64,000 bases of DNA, from positions 434,001 through 498,000 of the forward strand of contig JRWQ01000001.1 in the NCBI GenBank assembly GCA_000775715.1, in the 5' to 3' direction. Source of the DNA: Vibrio tubiashii. Its GTDB lineage: Bacteria; Pseudomonadota; Gammaproteobacteria; Enterobacterales; Vibrionaceae. Shown here piece by piece: positions 25,624 to 34,228 of the stretch. A program made the position numbers and the translations under genes. Position 1 is the first letter of the stretch, and each line of letters opens with the position of its first letter. A model generated the notes under the pieces. It saw nothing but the letters and a program-made list of their open reading frames with translations. It had not been told where the DNA came from and made no database searches.

Positions 25624-26996
25624 GAATGACTCCAGCAATGAAATGTGGCGTAGCTTCCCCAAGGAGAGGCATTCTCTGCCGATAAATGGGTAAAATTGTC
25701 CAGCGCTTTCTTAACCACTAAATCGCCTTCAAGAAAACAGTTTGGTTCAGACAATCCACGTAAGCGCGCATAATTGACGGTCCATGGCCCAATCCCTTTT
25801 AGGGCCAACCAGTTTTCAACTGGCTCTTCACTATGCTCAACCATATAGTGGGCAAAGCGAGTAAGAGTCTCCTTACGGCTTTGCGGCATGCGCAAAAAGC
25901 TCAAATCGGCTTGGGCAACTTCATCTGGGCGAGGAAAGTGCGTCACGCCTTCTGGCTGTAACGTATTCACTAGCAGGTTCAACTGTCCAATCGCCGCTTT
26001 CACCGATACTTGCTGACCTAAAATCGCCCTAACGCCTGCTTCCCAAGCACTCCAAACTCCCGGTATTCTAATTCCTGAGCGTTTAACAAGTAACGGCTCT
26101 ATCGCCTTGAGATGCGACTCAATCTGTAACACATCGCTATCTAAATCGAACATCCGCCGTATCTGATTAACCAAACTGCGCAATAGCGACATATCCGCCA
26201 GACTAAAGGTCACACGCATAACACCCGGCTTAGGGTTACTTATCGCAAACCACCCCGTCTTGCCATCGAGTTCAAAATAGCGTTGATAGTTCTCATCACT
26301 CACCGCCTCTAGCCCTAGAATGGCTCTTAGACGGTAAAAAGCCAGCATATGTTGCCAATCTAGTGGGCCACGAAATGCAAGTTCAATATGGTTTGATTCC
26401 ATCTTTGTTGACGCCGACTTTCGCACTTGGGTAGGGGTAAGTTTCATCACTTGTTTAAATGCATCATTGAAGCGACGCACGCTATTAAAACCACTTGCAA
26501 GTGCAACATCAGTGACCGACAAACTGCTGGTATGCAAAAGCTGCTTGGCGAACATCAGTTGATAGTAGAGCGCATACTGCTTAGGTGACATTCCAAGATA
26601 TTGATTAAACAGCTTGCGCAAATAGCGGTCACTGATGCCCAAGCGTTCTGATAGCTCAGACAATGAACTATGCTGCAAGGCACCTTGCTCAATGAGTTTT
26701 ATTGCTCTTTGAAACGTGACTTCCACTCCTTTCCACGCCCACGAGCTCGGCGCGCTGTCGGGTCTGCAACGAAGGCAAGGTCGATAGCCCGCCTGAAGCG
26801 CTTGAGCTTTGTCGAAGTAATACTCTACGTTGTCTTCTTTTGGTAGGTTGGCCGGACAAATCGGGCGACAAAAGATACCCGTCGTTTTTACTGCGACATA
26901 GAATCGGCCATCAAAACGACTGTCTCGCGCCATTCTTGCCTTGTGGCAATCTTTTTGCGTTAAAGAGTTCACTCGGTCCAAAATACCATTTTCCAA
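25620..26996 (-). CDS. alkA: Ada N-terminal/AraC/AlkA fusion: DNA-3-methyladenine glycosylase II
   Basis: The 458-aa protein has three parts. Residues ~15-85 form the Ada methylphosphotriester-sensing zinc domain (IFCRPICPA and YRPCLRCRPD give the four cysteines). Residues ~95-195 form an AraC-type helix-turn-helix. Residues ~200-455 form an AlkA glycosylase with helix-hairpin-helix LKGIGPWTVNYARLRG and catalytic Asp in FLEGDLVV. It removes alkylated bases, and the N-terminal part may activate transcription on alkylation damage. The stop overlaps the ogt start. E. coli keeps Ada and AlkA separate, while this combined form is known in several bacteria. Confidence 0.88.
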   Translation of the reverse strand: MENGILDRVNSLTQKDCHKARMARDSRFDGRFYVAVKTTGIFCRPICPANLPKEDNVEYYFDKAQALQAGYRPCLRCRPDSAPSSWAWKGVEVTFQRAIKLIEQGALQHSSLSELSERLGISDRYLRKLFNQYLGMSPKQYALYYQLMFAKQLLHTSSLSVTDVALASGFNSVRRFNDAFKQVMKLTPTQVRKSASTKMESNHIELAFRGPLDWQHMLAFYRLRAILGLEAVSDENYQRYFELDGKTGWFAISNPKPGVMRVTFSLADMSLLRSLVNQIRRMFDLDSDVLQIESHLKAIEPLLVKRSGIRIPGVWSAWEAGVRAILGQQVSVKAAIGQLNLLVNTLQPEGVTHFPRPDEVAQADLSFLRMPQSRKETLTRFAHYMVEHSEEPVENWLALKGIGPWTVNYARLRGLSEPNCFLEGDLVVKKALDNFTHLSAENASPWGSYATFHCWSHS

Positions 26997-27134
26997 TAAT
27001 GCTCAATTCGTTAGCTAAAGTTTAAATCCTCCCCTACAGAATACTAGCCATTTTCGGAACCGTATCGAGTTGCCAACTGTTTTTATTCTTCTAAAGTTAG
27101 TTATGCGGACTAAAAAATAATAAGGAAGTTGGCT

Positions 27135-27338
27135 ATGAATCTGCATTCTTGCACTATTGTGCTCAATGATGACCTCACTATGACGTGTGATAGTGTCGAA
27201 CAAACACTAAACATTATCGATCAGCACGGACCTAACAATATTAACCGAATATTGATTGATACCTTCGATGGGCACTCAATTCAAAGCTATCACGAGTTGA
27301 GTATAGAGGAGTCCATAGAGAGCTTAATGAGTCTATAA
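27135..27338 (+). CDS. Small protein of unknown function (67 aa)
   Basis: This independent small gene has a good Shine-Dalgarno (TAAGGA, 8 nt before ATG 27135) and a perfect terminator directly after the stop. The protein is acidic and soluble: it starts MNLHSCTIVLND and ends IEESIESLMSL. It has no signal peptide or TM segment. I do not recognise the family. It lies between alkA-ogt (divergent) and hdfR (convergent), so no operon context helps. Confidence 0.6.
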   Translation: MNLHSCTIVLNDDLTMTCDSVEQTLNIIDQHGPNNINRILIDTFDGHSIQSYHELSIEESIESLMSL

Positions 27339-27342
27339 ATGA

Positions 27343-27369
27343 AAACGCCTCGAGTTACTCGAGGCGTTT
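27343..27369. terminator. Bidirectional terminator
   Basis: A 12-bp perfect stem (AAACGCCTCGAG and complement) with a 3-nt loop lies between the small gene and convergent hdfR. The A and T runs next to the stem are short on both sides. Confidence 0.8.
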
Positions 27370-27383
27370 GTCTAATACCAATC

Positions 27384-28280
27384 CTACTCATCATCGACAG
27401 GCAGTTCGACCATTTGTTGCAAACTGTACGCGGTGACTGGGTCTATCGTCTTGACCAACTCTTCAACCTGCTTAATCGCTTCGATAGACGTACTCGCCTT
27501 ACGATAACTAAGATAGATAGGCCGTTGCCAATCGTCTACACCCTCGACCTTAAACAACTGGTTTGAGGCAAGGAACGGTTCTACCAATGAAGCAGGTAAA
27601 TAAGCGCTGCCACCCTTTTCCAAAATAAAATCCAACGCTATACGCGCCGTTGATGTCCTTAGATATGGAGCTGGAATCTTAGGGTGGCGCTCGGCATGTT
27701 CAGAAGCGAACTTAGTTCCCCAATCAACATAGACATACTTGTCTTCAAACACGGACTCCAGTTCAAGAGGTTGAGTCGATACCAAAAACAACACCACATC
27801 GGCAACTTTTTTACAGTGCAACTCATCCGCTTTGATCTGATCAAAAGCAAACGCCATGTCGAGAGTGCGTTCTTGTAATTGGCGCGACAAGCTCTCGCGA
27901 CTCATGATTTCGGCCATAAAGCCATAACCTTCAAATTCATCGGTCACTAAACTTAAGCCGTTTTGCAGGTACGCATCCCAAACGTTAGGTGTACCACCTA
28001 ACGTCAACTGTAATGCTTTTCCACTCTCTAGTGACAGTTCTAGTTTAGCGTGCTGGAGGGTGTTAACCATAACCTCAGCATAGCCAATCAGTCGTTCGCC
28101 TGCGGATGTCAGCTTGATATTGTTCCTGTCTCGGATAAACAACTGTGTGTCAAAATAGCTCTCTAGCTGTTTGATCCTAGCGCTGACTGCCGCTTGAGTG
28201 ATGTACAGGTTTTCTGCCGCCTTACCAAAATGCCTAACTTGGGCTAACTCTAAAAACGTTCTAAAAACTTTTACATCCAT
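27384..28280 (-). CDS. hdfR: LysR family regulator HdfR
   Basis: The 298-aa protein matches the HdfR group: it starts MDVKVFRTFLELAQVRHFGKAAE with helix-turn-helix LYITQAAVSARIKQLE and has the RDRNNIKLTSAGE turn. E. coli HdfR represses flagellar flhDC and other genes. The assignment is strengthened by the divergent neighbour, which is a MaoP (YifE) homologue, the same pairing as in E. coli. HdfR is known to regulate that divergent gene, so the intervening 262 bp should contain its site. Confidence 0.85.
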   Translation of the reverse strand: MDVKVFRTFLELAQVRHFGKAAENLYITQAAVSARIKQLESYFDTQLFIRDRNNIKLTSAGERLIGYAEVMVNTLQHAKLELSLESGKALQLTLGGTPNVWDAYLQNGLSLVTDEFEGYGFMAEIMSRESLSRQLQERTLDMAFAFDQIKADELHCKKVADVVLFLVSTQPLELESVFEDKYVYVDWGTKFASEHAERHPKIPAPYLRTSTARIALDFILEKGGSAYLPASLVEPFLASNQLFKVEGVDDWQRPIYLSYRKASTSIEAIKQVEELVKTIDPVTAYSLQQMVELPVDDE

Positions 28281-28542
28281 TGAAATTCCTCTACCGATGA
28301 GCTTGAAAGATTACCAAATACTGCATTTTCTTGATCATCTTTCAGTCACTAAAATGTTATCTAAACTTAATTAAAATATTCGATAGTTAAGACAAAAATT
28401 ATTTGTTTTTCATTTAAGCATTTTGCGCCTAATTTTCATACCAACCGAGATAAATAGATGTTCAGATTATGGCGTAACGATGAGCACATATTTAAACGGA
28501 TTGGTGTTACTTACCCTTGCAGAACTAACAGAGGCTACCAAA

Positions 28543-28905
28543 ATGTCAGACACTTTATTTCGTCATGGCAAAAAACGTTTTTACGACAACACTAAGTTTC
28601 CACGCGGCTTTGCTAAGTCTGGAGATTTTACGCTTGCTGAGGAAGAAATCCTAACCCTTTATGGTGATACTATGTTGGGCTTAGAGTCTGGCGAACTGCT
28701 GCCGGAAAACAGCGAAGAAAAACACTTCGTTAAGGTACTTGTGCATCCAGGCAAAGCAAAGTCAAAGCTCGAGCGCGTTTGGTTGAAGTACGTTCAGCTA
28801 GCTCGTGGTCGTAAGCGCTTCCATACTCTCAATGGCCACGCCAAACACTACGCAAACAGCAGCGATGATTATTCAGATGAACCAAGCTTAGTCGAAGCTG
28901 ACTAA
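28543..28905 (+). CDS. maoP: Macrodomain Ori organisation protein MaoP (YifE)
   Basis: The 120-aa protein is alignable by eye with E. coli MaoP (112 aa): RFYDNTKFPRGFAKSGDFTLAEEE near the N-terminus and KRFHTLNG near the C-terminus. In E. coli MaoP constrains the Ori macrodomain together with the maoS site. The ORF extends 40 codons upstream, but ATG 28543 has a GAGG 8 nt before it and gives the family length. It is divergent from hdfR and followed by a terminator. Confidence 0.85.
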   Translation: MSDTLFRHGKKRFYDNTKFPRGFAKSGDFTLAEEEILTLYGDTMLGLESGELLPENSEEKHFVKVLVHPGKAKSKLERVWLKYVQLARGRKRFHTLNGHAKHYANSSDDYSDEPSLVEAD

Positions 28906-28921
28906 GCCCATATAGAAGTAG

Positions 28922-28956
28922 AAAGCCCCGAATGCATCATGCTTCAGGGCTTTTTT
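28922..28956 (+). terminator. Rho-independent terminator after maoP
   Basis: An AAAGCCC/GGGCTTT stem with one mismatch and a further GAA/TTC closure is followed by six T on the plus strand. The T run reaches the first base of the stop of the convergent small gene. Confidence 0.8.
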
Positions 28957-29207
28957 CATTTGGCTAACATGGCGACCTTTTTGAGGAAACTGTCACGAAG
29001 GTGCTCTTGGTCATAATCGAGGTGATAGGTATTGTGGAAGCCAATTTTCAGCTCTACACCATTGCCTCGCATATACACGTTATAACCATCGTAATCAGAG
29101 AACGCTTCCACGCCCTCATACATCTTGCCATGCTCCGTTGGAGAACCGTTTGCCATCACTGTTTCATAAGCTTGGAGAACTTTGGTCGGATCAAGTTCAT
29201 TCTTCAT
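28956..29207 (-). CDS. DUF3081 family protein
   Basis: The 83-aa protein starts MKNELDPTKVLQAYETVMANG and contains EGVEAFSDYDGYNVYMRGNGVEL, which I recognise as the DUF3081 family of vibrios and related bacteria. The function is unknown. An AGGAGG Shine-Dalgarno 6 nt before ATG 29207 decides the start over an upstream in-frame codon. It is soluble and stands alone. Confidence 0.75.
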   Translation of the reverse strand: MKNELDPTKVLQAYETVMANGSPTEHGKMYEGVEAFSDYDGYNVYMRGNGVELKIGFHNTYHLDYDQEHLRDSFLKKVAMLAK

Positions 29208-29330
29208 ATTCCGCCTCCTGATTCTATCCAAACTTGAAGCTAGGAAGATTGGATAGACAGTTGTTTACAGTAGAAAGTATGGGCAAACAATGAGGTTTTC
29301 GCCAACTCGACCATTGAGCCAAGTCAAACT

Positions 29331-30578
29331 CTATTCGCTTTTGTCTGAGCGGATCAACTCCGCTAAAGTACTCAATCTCTGTTGGCTGTTTTTAACGTAA
29401 GGGTTGTTTTGATCCCAAGCGTAACCAGCCAATATAGAGCTGATCATCTGCTTGATACGCAAGTTGGGTTTTCGATAAAAAATCACATCCTGCAAACTGC
29501 CGTTGTACCAACCTTCGACATAGGTGCGGAATGTATTCACGCCTATCATCAAGGGCTTTGAGTATTCCTCTTCCCAGTCAACATCATGGCCATTCAACTG
29601 CTTAATAACACAACTTACAGCAAATTGAGCTGATTTCATCGCGATAGTGACGCCGGAAGAGAACACGGGATCGAGAAACTCGCCCGCATTGCCCAATAGT
29701 GCGTAGTGTTTAGTTGCGAGATGTTTGACATTAGCCGAGTAACCACCGAGCTCTCCCGCCGGGTTAGGATATTCGGCATGTTTGAGTAGCATAGCCAAGT
29801 CGGCTTCCTCTGTTACAAGCTGTTTAATCGCCGCTATTTTGTCTTGCGGGTAACGCTCAAAAAACTCGGGGTCCCCCACAATGCCGAACGAACAAACGCC
29901 ATTTGAGAATGGAATCAACCAATACCAAACGTCATGATTGTCAGGGTGGACAGAAATCAGAATCTTACTGCGATCGTACTCGATACTTTGCTCATCAATG
30001 TTATCAACAATATGAGTAAAGATCGCTTTACGAGGGGGTAAACTAGAGGGTTGTTCAAGGTCGAGCATTCTTGGTAACACTCGGCCAAATCCACTGGCAT
30101 CAAGCACAAAGTCCGCTTCAATTTGGTAATGTTCTCCACACGGATCGTTAACCGTCAACAATGAGCGAGAACCCATAAACTCTAGGGCGGTGAGTTGATG
30201 TTGGTAGCGAATTTCTACCCCTTGCTCAGCAGCGCTGTCAGCTAACACTTTATCAAAGCTAGCGCGCTGAACCTGGAAGGTTGTTCCCGGTCCTGGGCTA
30301 AACTTATCGGTAAAATCGTAGTGGGTGTATACACCATTGCGACGAAACGCTGCGCCATCTTTGTATTGGAAACCATATTGAGTGACCGCATCAAGCATAC
30401 CCGCCTGTTCAACCACCTCCATACAAGCAGGCAGTAAGCTTTCACCGATGGAAAATCGTGGAAATTGCGCTTTTTCAATAACGATAACGTCGATACTTTG
30501 CGCTTTTAAAAGAGCGGAAGCAATTGAGCCGGACGGACCGGCTCCAATAACAACTACCTGAGTAGAGTCTCTTTTCAT
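29331..30578 (-). CDS. FAD-dependent oxidoreductase, flavin-dependent halogenase-like (APE cluster)
   Basis: The 415-aa protein has an N-terminal Rossmann motif VIGAGPSGSIA, the GESLLP loop (residues 45-50) and a WYWLIPFSNG segment near residue 218 resembling the WxWxIP signature of FADH2-dependent halogenases. K73 lies in GFQYKDGAAF, the position where these enzymes carry the catalytic lysine. It could halogenate the aryl head of the polyene or act as another flavin oxygenase/reductase of the geranylgeranyl reductase-like family. It is third in the minus-strand operon lipoprotein-methyltransferase-oxidoreductase, divergent from the main ape operon. A flavin reductase partner is not encoded here. 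Confidence 0.75.
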   Translation of the reverse strand: MKRDSTQVVVIGAGPSGSIASALLKAQSIDVIVIEKAQFPRFSIGESLLPACMEVVEQAGMLDAVTQYGFQYKDGAAFRRNGVYTHYDFTDKFSPGPGTTFQVQRASFDKVLADSAAEQGVEIRYQHQLTALEFMGSRSLLTVNDPCGEHYQIEADFVLDASGFGRVLPRMLDLEQPSSLPPRKAIFTHIVDNIDEQSIEYDRSKILISVHPDNHDVWYWLIPFSNGVCSFGIVGDPEFFERYPQDKIAAIKQLVTEEADLAMLLKHAEYPNPAGELGGYSANVKHLATKHYALLGNAGEFLDPVFSSGVTIAMKSAQFAVSCVIKQLNGHDVDWEEEYSKPLMIGVNTFRTYVEGWYNGSLQDVIFYRKPNLRIKQMISSILAGYAWDQNNPYVKNSQQRLSTLAELIRSDKSE

Positions 30579-30609
30579 AGTTCGAGGACCATGTTAAGGC
30601 CTCTCTGCA

Positions 30610-31677
30610 TTACACTGCTTTTAGTTTTAGTAGGGTATGACCTAGACCAATATTATCGGTTCTCTCTTCCACCACTAAGCCCGCTTCTTCAATGATTTCC
30701 AAGAAGTCATCACTGCGATAGAAACGGCTATTACCATTGGCCAAACATGTAAAGTAGAGAGACGTTGCATTCAAGCTGTAAGATGCCGCATCGTACTTCT
30801 GCGCATCCCAGAATAGCTCAAGAATATAGACAGAGTCGCCTTCGCGCAATTGCCCTTTTACCTTCTTGAGGATAGTTAAAATCTCCATTGGAGAGAAGCA
30901 GTCCAAGAATTGGCTCATCCACCAAATATCGGCGCTTTCAGGCAATGGTTGTTGTTTATCGAGCATGTTGGCAGGGAATGGGTGAACTCGGTCAGCGAAG
31001 CCATGATCACTAGCGTTTTTCATCGCCATTTCTAGCTGTTGAGGCAAGTCGACAATGGTAATGTCGACTGCTGCGTTGTGCTTACAACATTGCATTGCCC
31101 ATTTACCCGTATTGCCGCCAATATCAACGATTTTCTTCGGCTGATTCTTAAACACCTGTTCGAGAAGAATCGGGAAAGAGCGATCGGAGTAGAAGTGGTC
31201 AAACTTAAACCAGCTCTCTTTGGCTTTTTCCGGCAGCCTAGATAAGCCTTGGTAAATCGTTTCCCAATCGCCTAGCTCTTTCAAACCAGAAGGTTTACCT
31301 TCAACAATCGCTTCCGTTAAGTGCATCATCGCCGCGTAACAAACGTCAGCAGTAAAATCCATGTTGGCATTGGTCATGCCATCATGAAGCAAAAAGAAGC
31401 CCAAATTGGCAAGAGAATAGTTAGGTTTTTCCCACAACACGATATGAGCACTGATCGCCATATCTAACAGCACTTTAACGCCGTATTCGGAAACCTCAGT
31501 TTGCTGAGCAATTTCCAGTGCACTTAAGCCTTTTTCTCCGGCGTTATCTAACGCCGCTAAAATACCTAAATCACGTAAAGTGCGTGCCGTATGAAACACG
31601 ATAGGAGCAAATGAAAGCATTTGCGCTTGCGTTTTCGCCTCTAGAGCGTTAAACGGATCTTTATTTTCTTGTACCAC
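30610..31677 (-). CDS. SAM-dependent methyltransferase (APE cluster tailoring)
   Basis: The 355-aa protein has an N-terminal winged-helix dimerisation region (residues ~20-110) and a class I SAM-binding domain with VDIGGNTGKWA (residues ~187-197) and the acidic IVDLP strand. This is the layout of the plant-type O-methyltransferase/hydroxyneurosporene methyltransferase family. Known APE head groups carry ring methyl groups, so it may methylate the aryl ring or hydroxyl; the sequence does not show which. It lies 31 nt before the halogenase-like gene and 28 nt after the lipoprotein gene. Confidence 0.82.
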   Translation of the reverse strand: MVQENKDPFNALEAKTQAQMLSFAPIVFHTARTLRDLGILAALDNAGEKGLSALEIAQQTEVSEYGVKVLLDMAISAHIVLWEKPNYSLANLGFFLLHDGMTNANMDFTADVCYAAMMHLTEAIVEGKPSGLKELGDWETIYQGLSRLPEKAKESWFKFDHFYSDRSFPILLEQVFKNQPKKIVDIGGNTGKWAMQCCKHNAAVDITIVDLPQQLEMAMKNASDHGFADRVHPFPANMLDKQQPLPESADIWWMSQFLDCFSPMEILTILKKVKGQLREGDSVYILELFWDAQKYDAASYSLNATSLYFTCLANGNSRFYRSDDFLEIIEEAGLVVEERTDNIGLGHTLLKLKAV

Positions 31678-31705
31678 GAAAAACCTAACTGTATTAAATA
31701 AAAAA

Positions 31706-32098
31706 TTATTGTGCTGAAGCCATAAGCGCTAGGTTACGCTTAATGTCGACATTTAAATTGTTAATCCAACGATTGTAATTGCGATGAATTTTACCACCGC
31801 TCTCTCTTAAATTTTCTGAGCTAAGATAAAGGATCGAGTAAAACTTATCGTTATATGGAATTTTTATTTCTGCAGAGTGCGAGCGAACAAGCAACTTAGC
31901 GTGTAATTCATTCTCATTTGTTTGATCGACAACCCAACCACGTTCTGTTGCCGCTTGCATAATAGCCATCTTCACTTGTTTACTTTGAAGATTGTAACCA
32001 ACTGGAGTATCCTCAACTTCCATAATCGGCTGAACACGACCACAGCCTACGAGTAATAAAGCTAGCAAGACTGAACTGAATAACTTAAATGGTGACAT
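31706..32098 (-). CDS. Lipoprotein of the APE cluster
   Basis: The 130-aa precursor has a lipobox (LLLVGC, Cys 19). The mature part (MAIMQAATERGWVV, then LVRSHSAEIKIPY) resembles small envelope lipoproteins found at the edge of aryl polyene clusters. The function is unknown; a role in placing the pigment lipid in the outer membrane is a guess from context. It is the first gene of the minus-strand operon, divergent from apeC across an 87-bp promoter region. Confidence 0.72.
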   Translation of the reverse strand: MSPFKLFSSVLLALLLVGCGRVQPIMEVEDTPVGYNLQSKQVKMAIMQAATERGWVVDQTNENELHAKLLVRSHSAEIKIPYNDKFYSILYLSSENLRESGGKIHRNYNRWINNLNVDIKRNLALMASAQ

Positions 32099-32185
32099 AT
32101 TAAAAGTTCCTTTGTAAGTGTTTAATATTCTGGATTTTGTTCACCTCACTAGTATTTATCTGTAAAACCAACAATTCAATCTCTT
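32099..32185. promoter_or_regulatory. Divergent promoter region of the APE cluster
   Basis: This 87-bp AT-rich interval separates the first genes of the two APE operons, so both promoters must lie here or in the gene starts. I see no perfect inverted repeat or clear -35/-10 pair. No regulator gene is part of the cluster. Confidence 0.4.
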
Positions 32186-32914
32186 ATGCATAAATCAGAT
32201 ATCAACATCTCATTAAATATTGACGCATGGTGTGCACACTCCAACGGACTGTCTTCACCTGAGTGCTGGAAAAGCTGGTCAGATAACTTACAGTGGCCCA
32301 CGGAAAGCAAGCTAGTCACATCTGCAATCCCCGCAATGATGCGTCGTCGAATGAGCAATTTGAGCAAAGTAGCGGTACAAACCACACTTGAACTTCTCGA
32401 ACAACATCACGCCGATTACCTAGTATTTGCTAGCCGTCACGGTGAACTGCATCGCAGTGTAGCGCTAATTGATGCTATTTTAAAAGGCGAAGAGGCCTCG
32501 CCGATGGCTTTTTCTCAATCAGTACACAACACCGCAGCTGGTTTAGCGACAATCGCAGCGAAAAAGCCGATCCCTGTCACCTCTATCGCGGCATCCGGGA
32601 ACACCTTCCAGAGTGCTATTATTGAAGCCTGGCTTTACTTAAACGCGAATCCAGAACATAAAGTGTTGGTGATTGACTTCGATCAACCGCTACCACAAGC
32701 GTACGAACAATATGAAGACCAACAGTATCAAACCTACGCAATTGGCTTGATTATTTCATCCGGTGATGATTATTTAATCACCTCGCAAGCCACTAAAGAG
32801 ACATCAGCCGAAACACGCCCACAAGGACTGGAATTTATCCGCCAATTTCTATCTAATGAAAACCATTGGCATATAGAATCTCCTCGGCAAACATGGTTGT
32901 GGCAAAGAAAATAA
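32186..32914 (+). CDS. apeC: Beta-ketoacyl synthase chain-length factor-like protein ApeC
   Basis: The 242-aa protein is a truncated ketosynthase-like fold. It has the hydrophobic VTSIAASGNTFQSAIIEAWL segment where a ketosynthase has its active-site cysteine, but no cysteine is there. It therefore cannot condense acyl chains itself and should act as chain-length factor, pairing with the ApeO ketosynthase as known in aryl polyene systems. The position as first gene of the operon and the family both support this. The stop overlaps the apeD start (TAATG). Confidence 0.8.
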   Translation: MHKSDINISLNIDAWCAHSNGLSSPECWKSWSDNLQWPTESKLVTSAIPAMMRRRMSNLSKVAVQTTLELLEQHHADYLVFASRHGELHRSVALIDAILKGEEASPMAFSQSVHNTAAGLATIAAKKPIPVTSIAASGNTFQSAIIEAWLYLNANPEHKVLVIDFDQPLPQAYEQYEDQQYQTYAIGLIISSGDDYLITSQATKETSAETRPQGLEFIRQFLSNENHWHIESPRQTWLWQRK

Positions 32915-33681
32915 TGAAAACGTTGGATCGATATTGGCGTGTTTTCGCAACCGGATTCTGTTTCTTGGTATTTGGCTTAGGTGGATTAACCTTAAGCTTT
33001 ATTGTTGTTCCGGCTACTCGTGTTTTTACTAAAAATAAAATAGCTCGAGAATATCGAGTTCAAAATGAAATACAGCGTTCGTTTAATGCATTTTGCAAAT
33101 TAATGAAGTTCACCGGGGCCATCGATTACAAAATAGTCGGTGCCGAAAAATTAAAGCAAGATACCAATTGCCTGATTGTCGCTAATCACCCAAGTCTAAT
33201 TGATTATGTGCTCATCGCATCACAATTAGAGCGCTGCGACTGTTTGGTCAAATCGGCTATTTGGGCCAACCCGTTTATGAAGCATATTGTCAAAGCTGCG
33301 GGGTATATCCCGAATGAAACGCCAGATGATCTATTAACACTTTGCGAAGAGCGCTTTAACCAAGGTAACGTACTACTGGTTTTTCCTGAGGGAACCCGTA
33401 CAACACCCGGCGTCCGCTCCAAACTCCAGCGTGGCTCAGCCCAAATAGCAGTCCGGACTGAGCGAGATTTGCGCGTTATACACATCACCGTTTCTCCAAG
33501 CTTTCTCACAAAAGAGAAAAAGTGGTATCAAGTACCTCCAATTAAGCCTTTTTTCCTTGTAGAAGTTAAGGATAAAGTTGAGGTTAAACCTTTTATAGAG
33601 CAAACTACGTCTCCAACGATTGCCGCTCGCCGTTTGCAGCAGCATCTATCAGAGACGATCTTTCCAGAAAATGTACAATGA
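32914..33681 (+). CDS. apeD: 1-acyl-glycerol-3-phosphate acyltransferase-like ApeD
   Basis: The 255-aa membrane-anchored PlsC-family protein has an N-terminal TM segment (residues ~10-32), the catalytic HPSLIDYV motif (Hx4D) near residue 92 and the FPEGTRT substrate motif. It should transfer an acyl chain, perhaps esterifying the glycerol or sugar lipid that carries the polyene. ATG 32914 overlaps the apeC stop; an upstream in-frame ATG at 32866 is inside apeC and less likely. Confidence 0.82.
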   Translation: MKTLDRYWRVFATGFCFLVFGLGGLTLSFIVVPATRVFTKNKIAREYRVQNEIQRSFNAFCKLMKFTGAIDYKIVGAEKLKQDTNCLIVANHPSLIDYVLIASQLERCDCLVKSAIWANPFMKHIVKAAGYIPNETPDDLLTLCEERFNQGNVLLVFPEGTRTTPGVRSKLQRGSAQIAVRTERDLRVIHITVSPSFLTKEKKWYQVPPIKPFFLVEVKDKVEVKPFIEQTTSPTIAARRLQQHLSETIFPENVQ

Positions 33682-33694
33682 CAAGTAGGCTACA

Positions 33695-33955
33695 GTGGAA
33701 AAACTACACAACGAAATAAAACAACTTATAATTGATGCACTAAATCTAGAAGATTTGACTATTGACGATATTGAGACAGACGCGCCACTTTTTGGTGACG
33801 GCTTAGGTCTAGACTCGATCGACGCATTAGAACTCGGTTTAGCGATCAAAAAGAAGTACAACATTGTGATCGATGCAGATGATTCAAATACTCGAGAGCA
33901 CTTTGCGTCAGTGAGCAATTTAGCGAAGTATATTGCTTCGCAGGTCAGTGAATAA
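33695..33955 (+). CDS. apeE: Acyl carrier protein ApeE
   Basis: The 86-aa acidic protein carries the phosphopantetheine attachment site GLGLDSIDALEL. The serine in DSI is the modified residue. It is the first of two adjacent carrier proteins in the aryl polyene operon. The start is GTG at 33695 with a weak AGGC upstream. It shuttles the growing polyene chain or its starter; the division of labour with ApeF is not visible from sequence. Confidence 0.9.
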   Translation: MEKLHNEIKQLIIDALNLEDLTIDDIETDAPLFGDGLGLDSIDALELGLAIKKKYNIVIDADDSNTREHFASVSNLAKYIASQVSE

Positions 33956-33970
33956 TCCGTAGGTACACCC

Positions 33971-34228
33971 ATGACAGATGTAAATAAAGAACAGGTATTC
34001 GCTCAAGTTAAGGATGCACTTGAAGAATTATTTGAGATTGACGCTGCGGATATCGTACCTGAAGCACACTTATATCAAGACCTTGATTTAGACAGTATCG
34101 ATGCGGTTGACCTCGTGGTTCACCTGCAAAACGTTACTGGCAAGAAAATCAAACCCGAAGAATTCAGCGCGGTTCGCACTGTTGACGACGTGGTTAGCGC
34201 AGTTGCAGAGCTTCTTAAGGAAGCCTAA
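33971..34228 (+). CDS. apeF: Acyl carrier protein ApeF
   Basis: The 85-aa acidic carrier protein has LDLDSIDAVDLVV, with the phosphopantetheine serine in DSI. It begins 15 nt after apeE, and its stop overlaps the apeG start (TAATG). Two carrier proteins are standard in aryl polyene clusters. Confidence 0.9.
   Translation: MTDVNKEQVFAQVKDALEELFEIDAADIVPEAHLYQDLDLDSIDAVDLVVHLQNVTGKKIKPEEFSAVRTVDDVVSAVAELLKEA

Noticed and set aside
25620..26996. Ada-AlkA protein as a truncated or frameshifted glycosylase because of its short C-terminus
   Set aside because: The helix-hairpin-helix, catalytic Asp and final helix are all present and the stop overlaps ogt as in a designed operon, so it appears complete.
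32186..32914. apeC as a broken ketosynthase pseudogene
   Set aside because: The missing active-site cysteine and ~240-aa length are normal for APE chain-length factor proteins.
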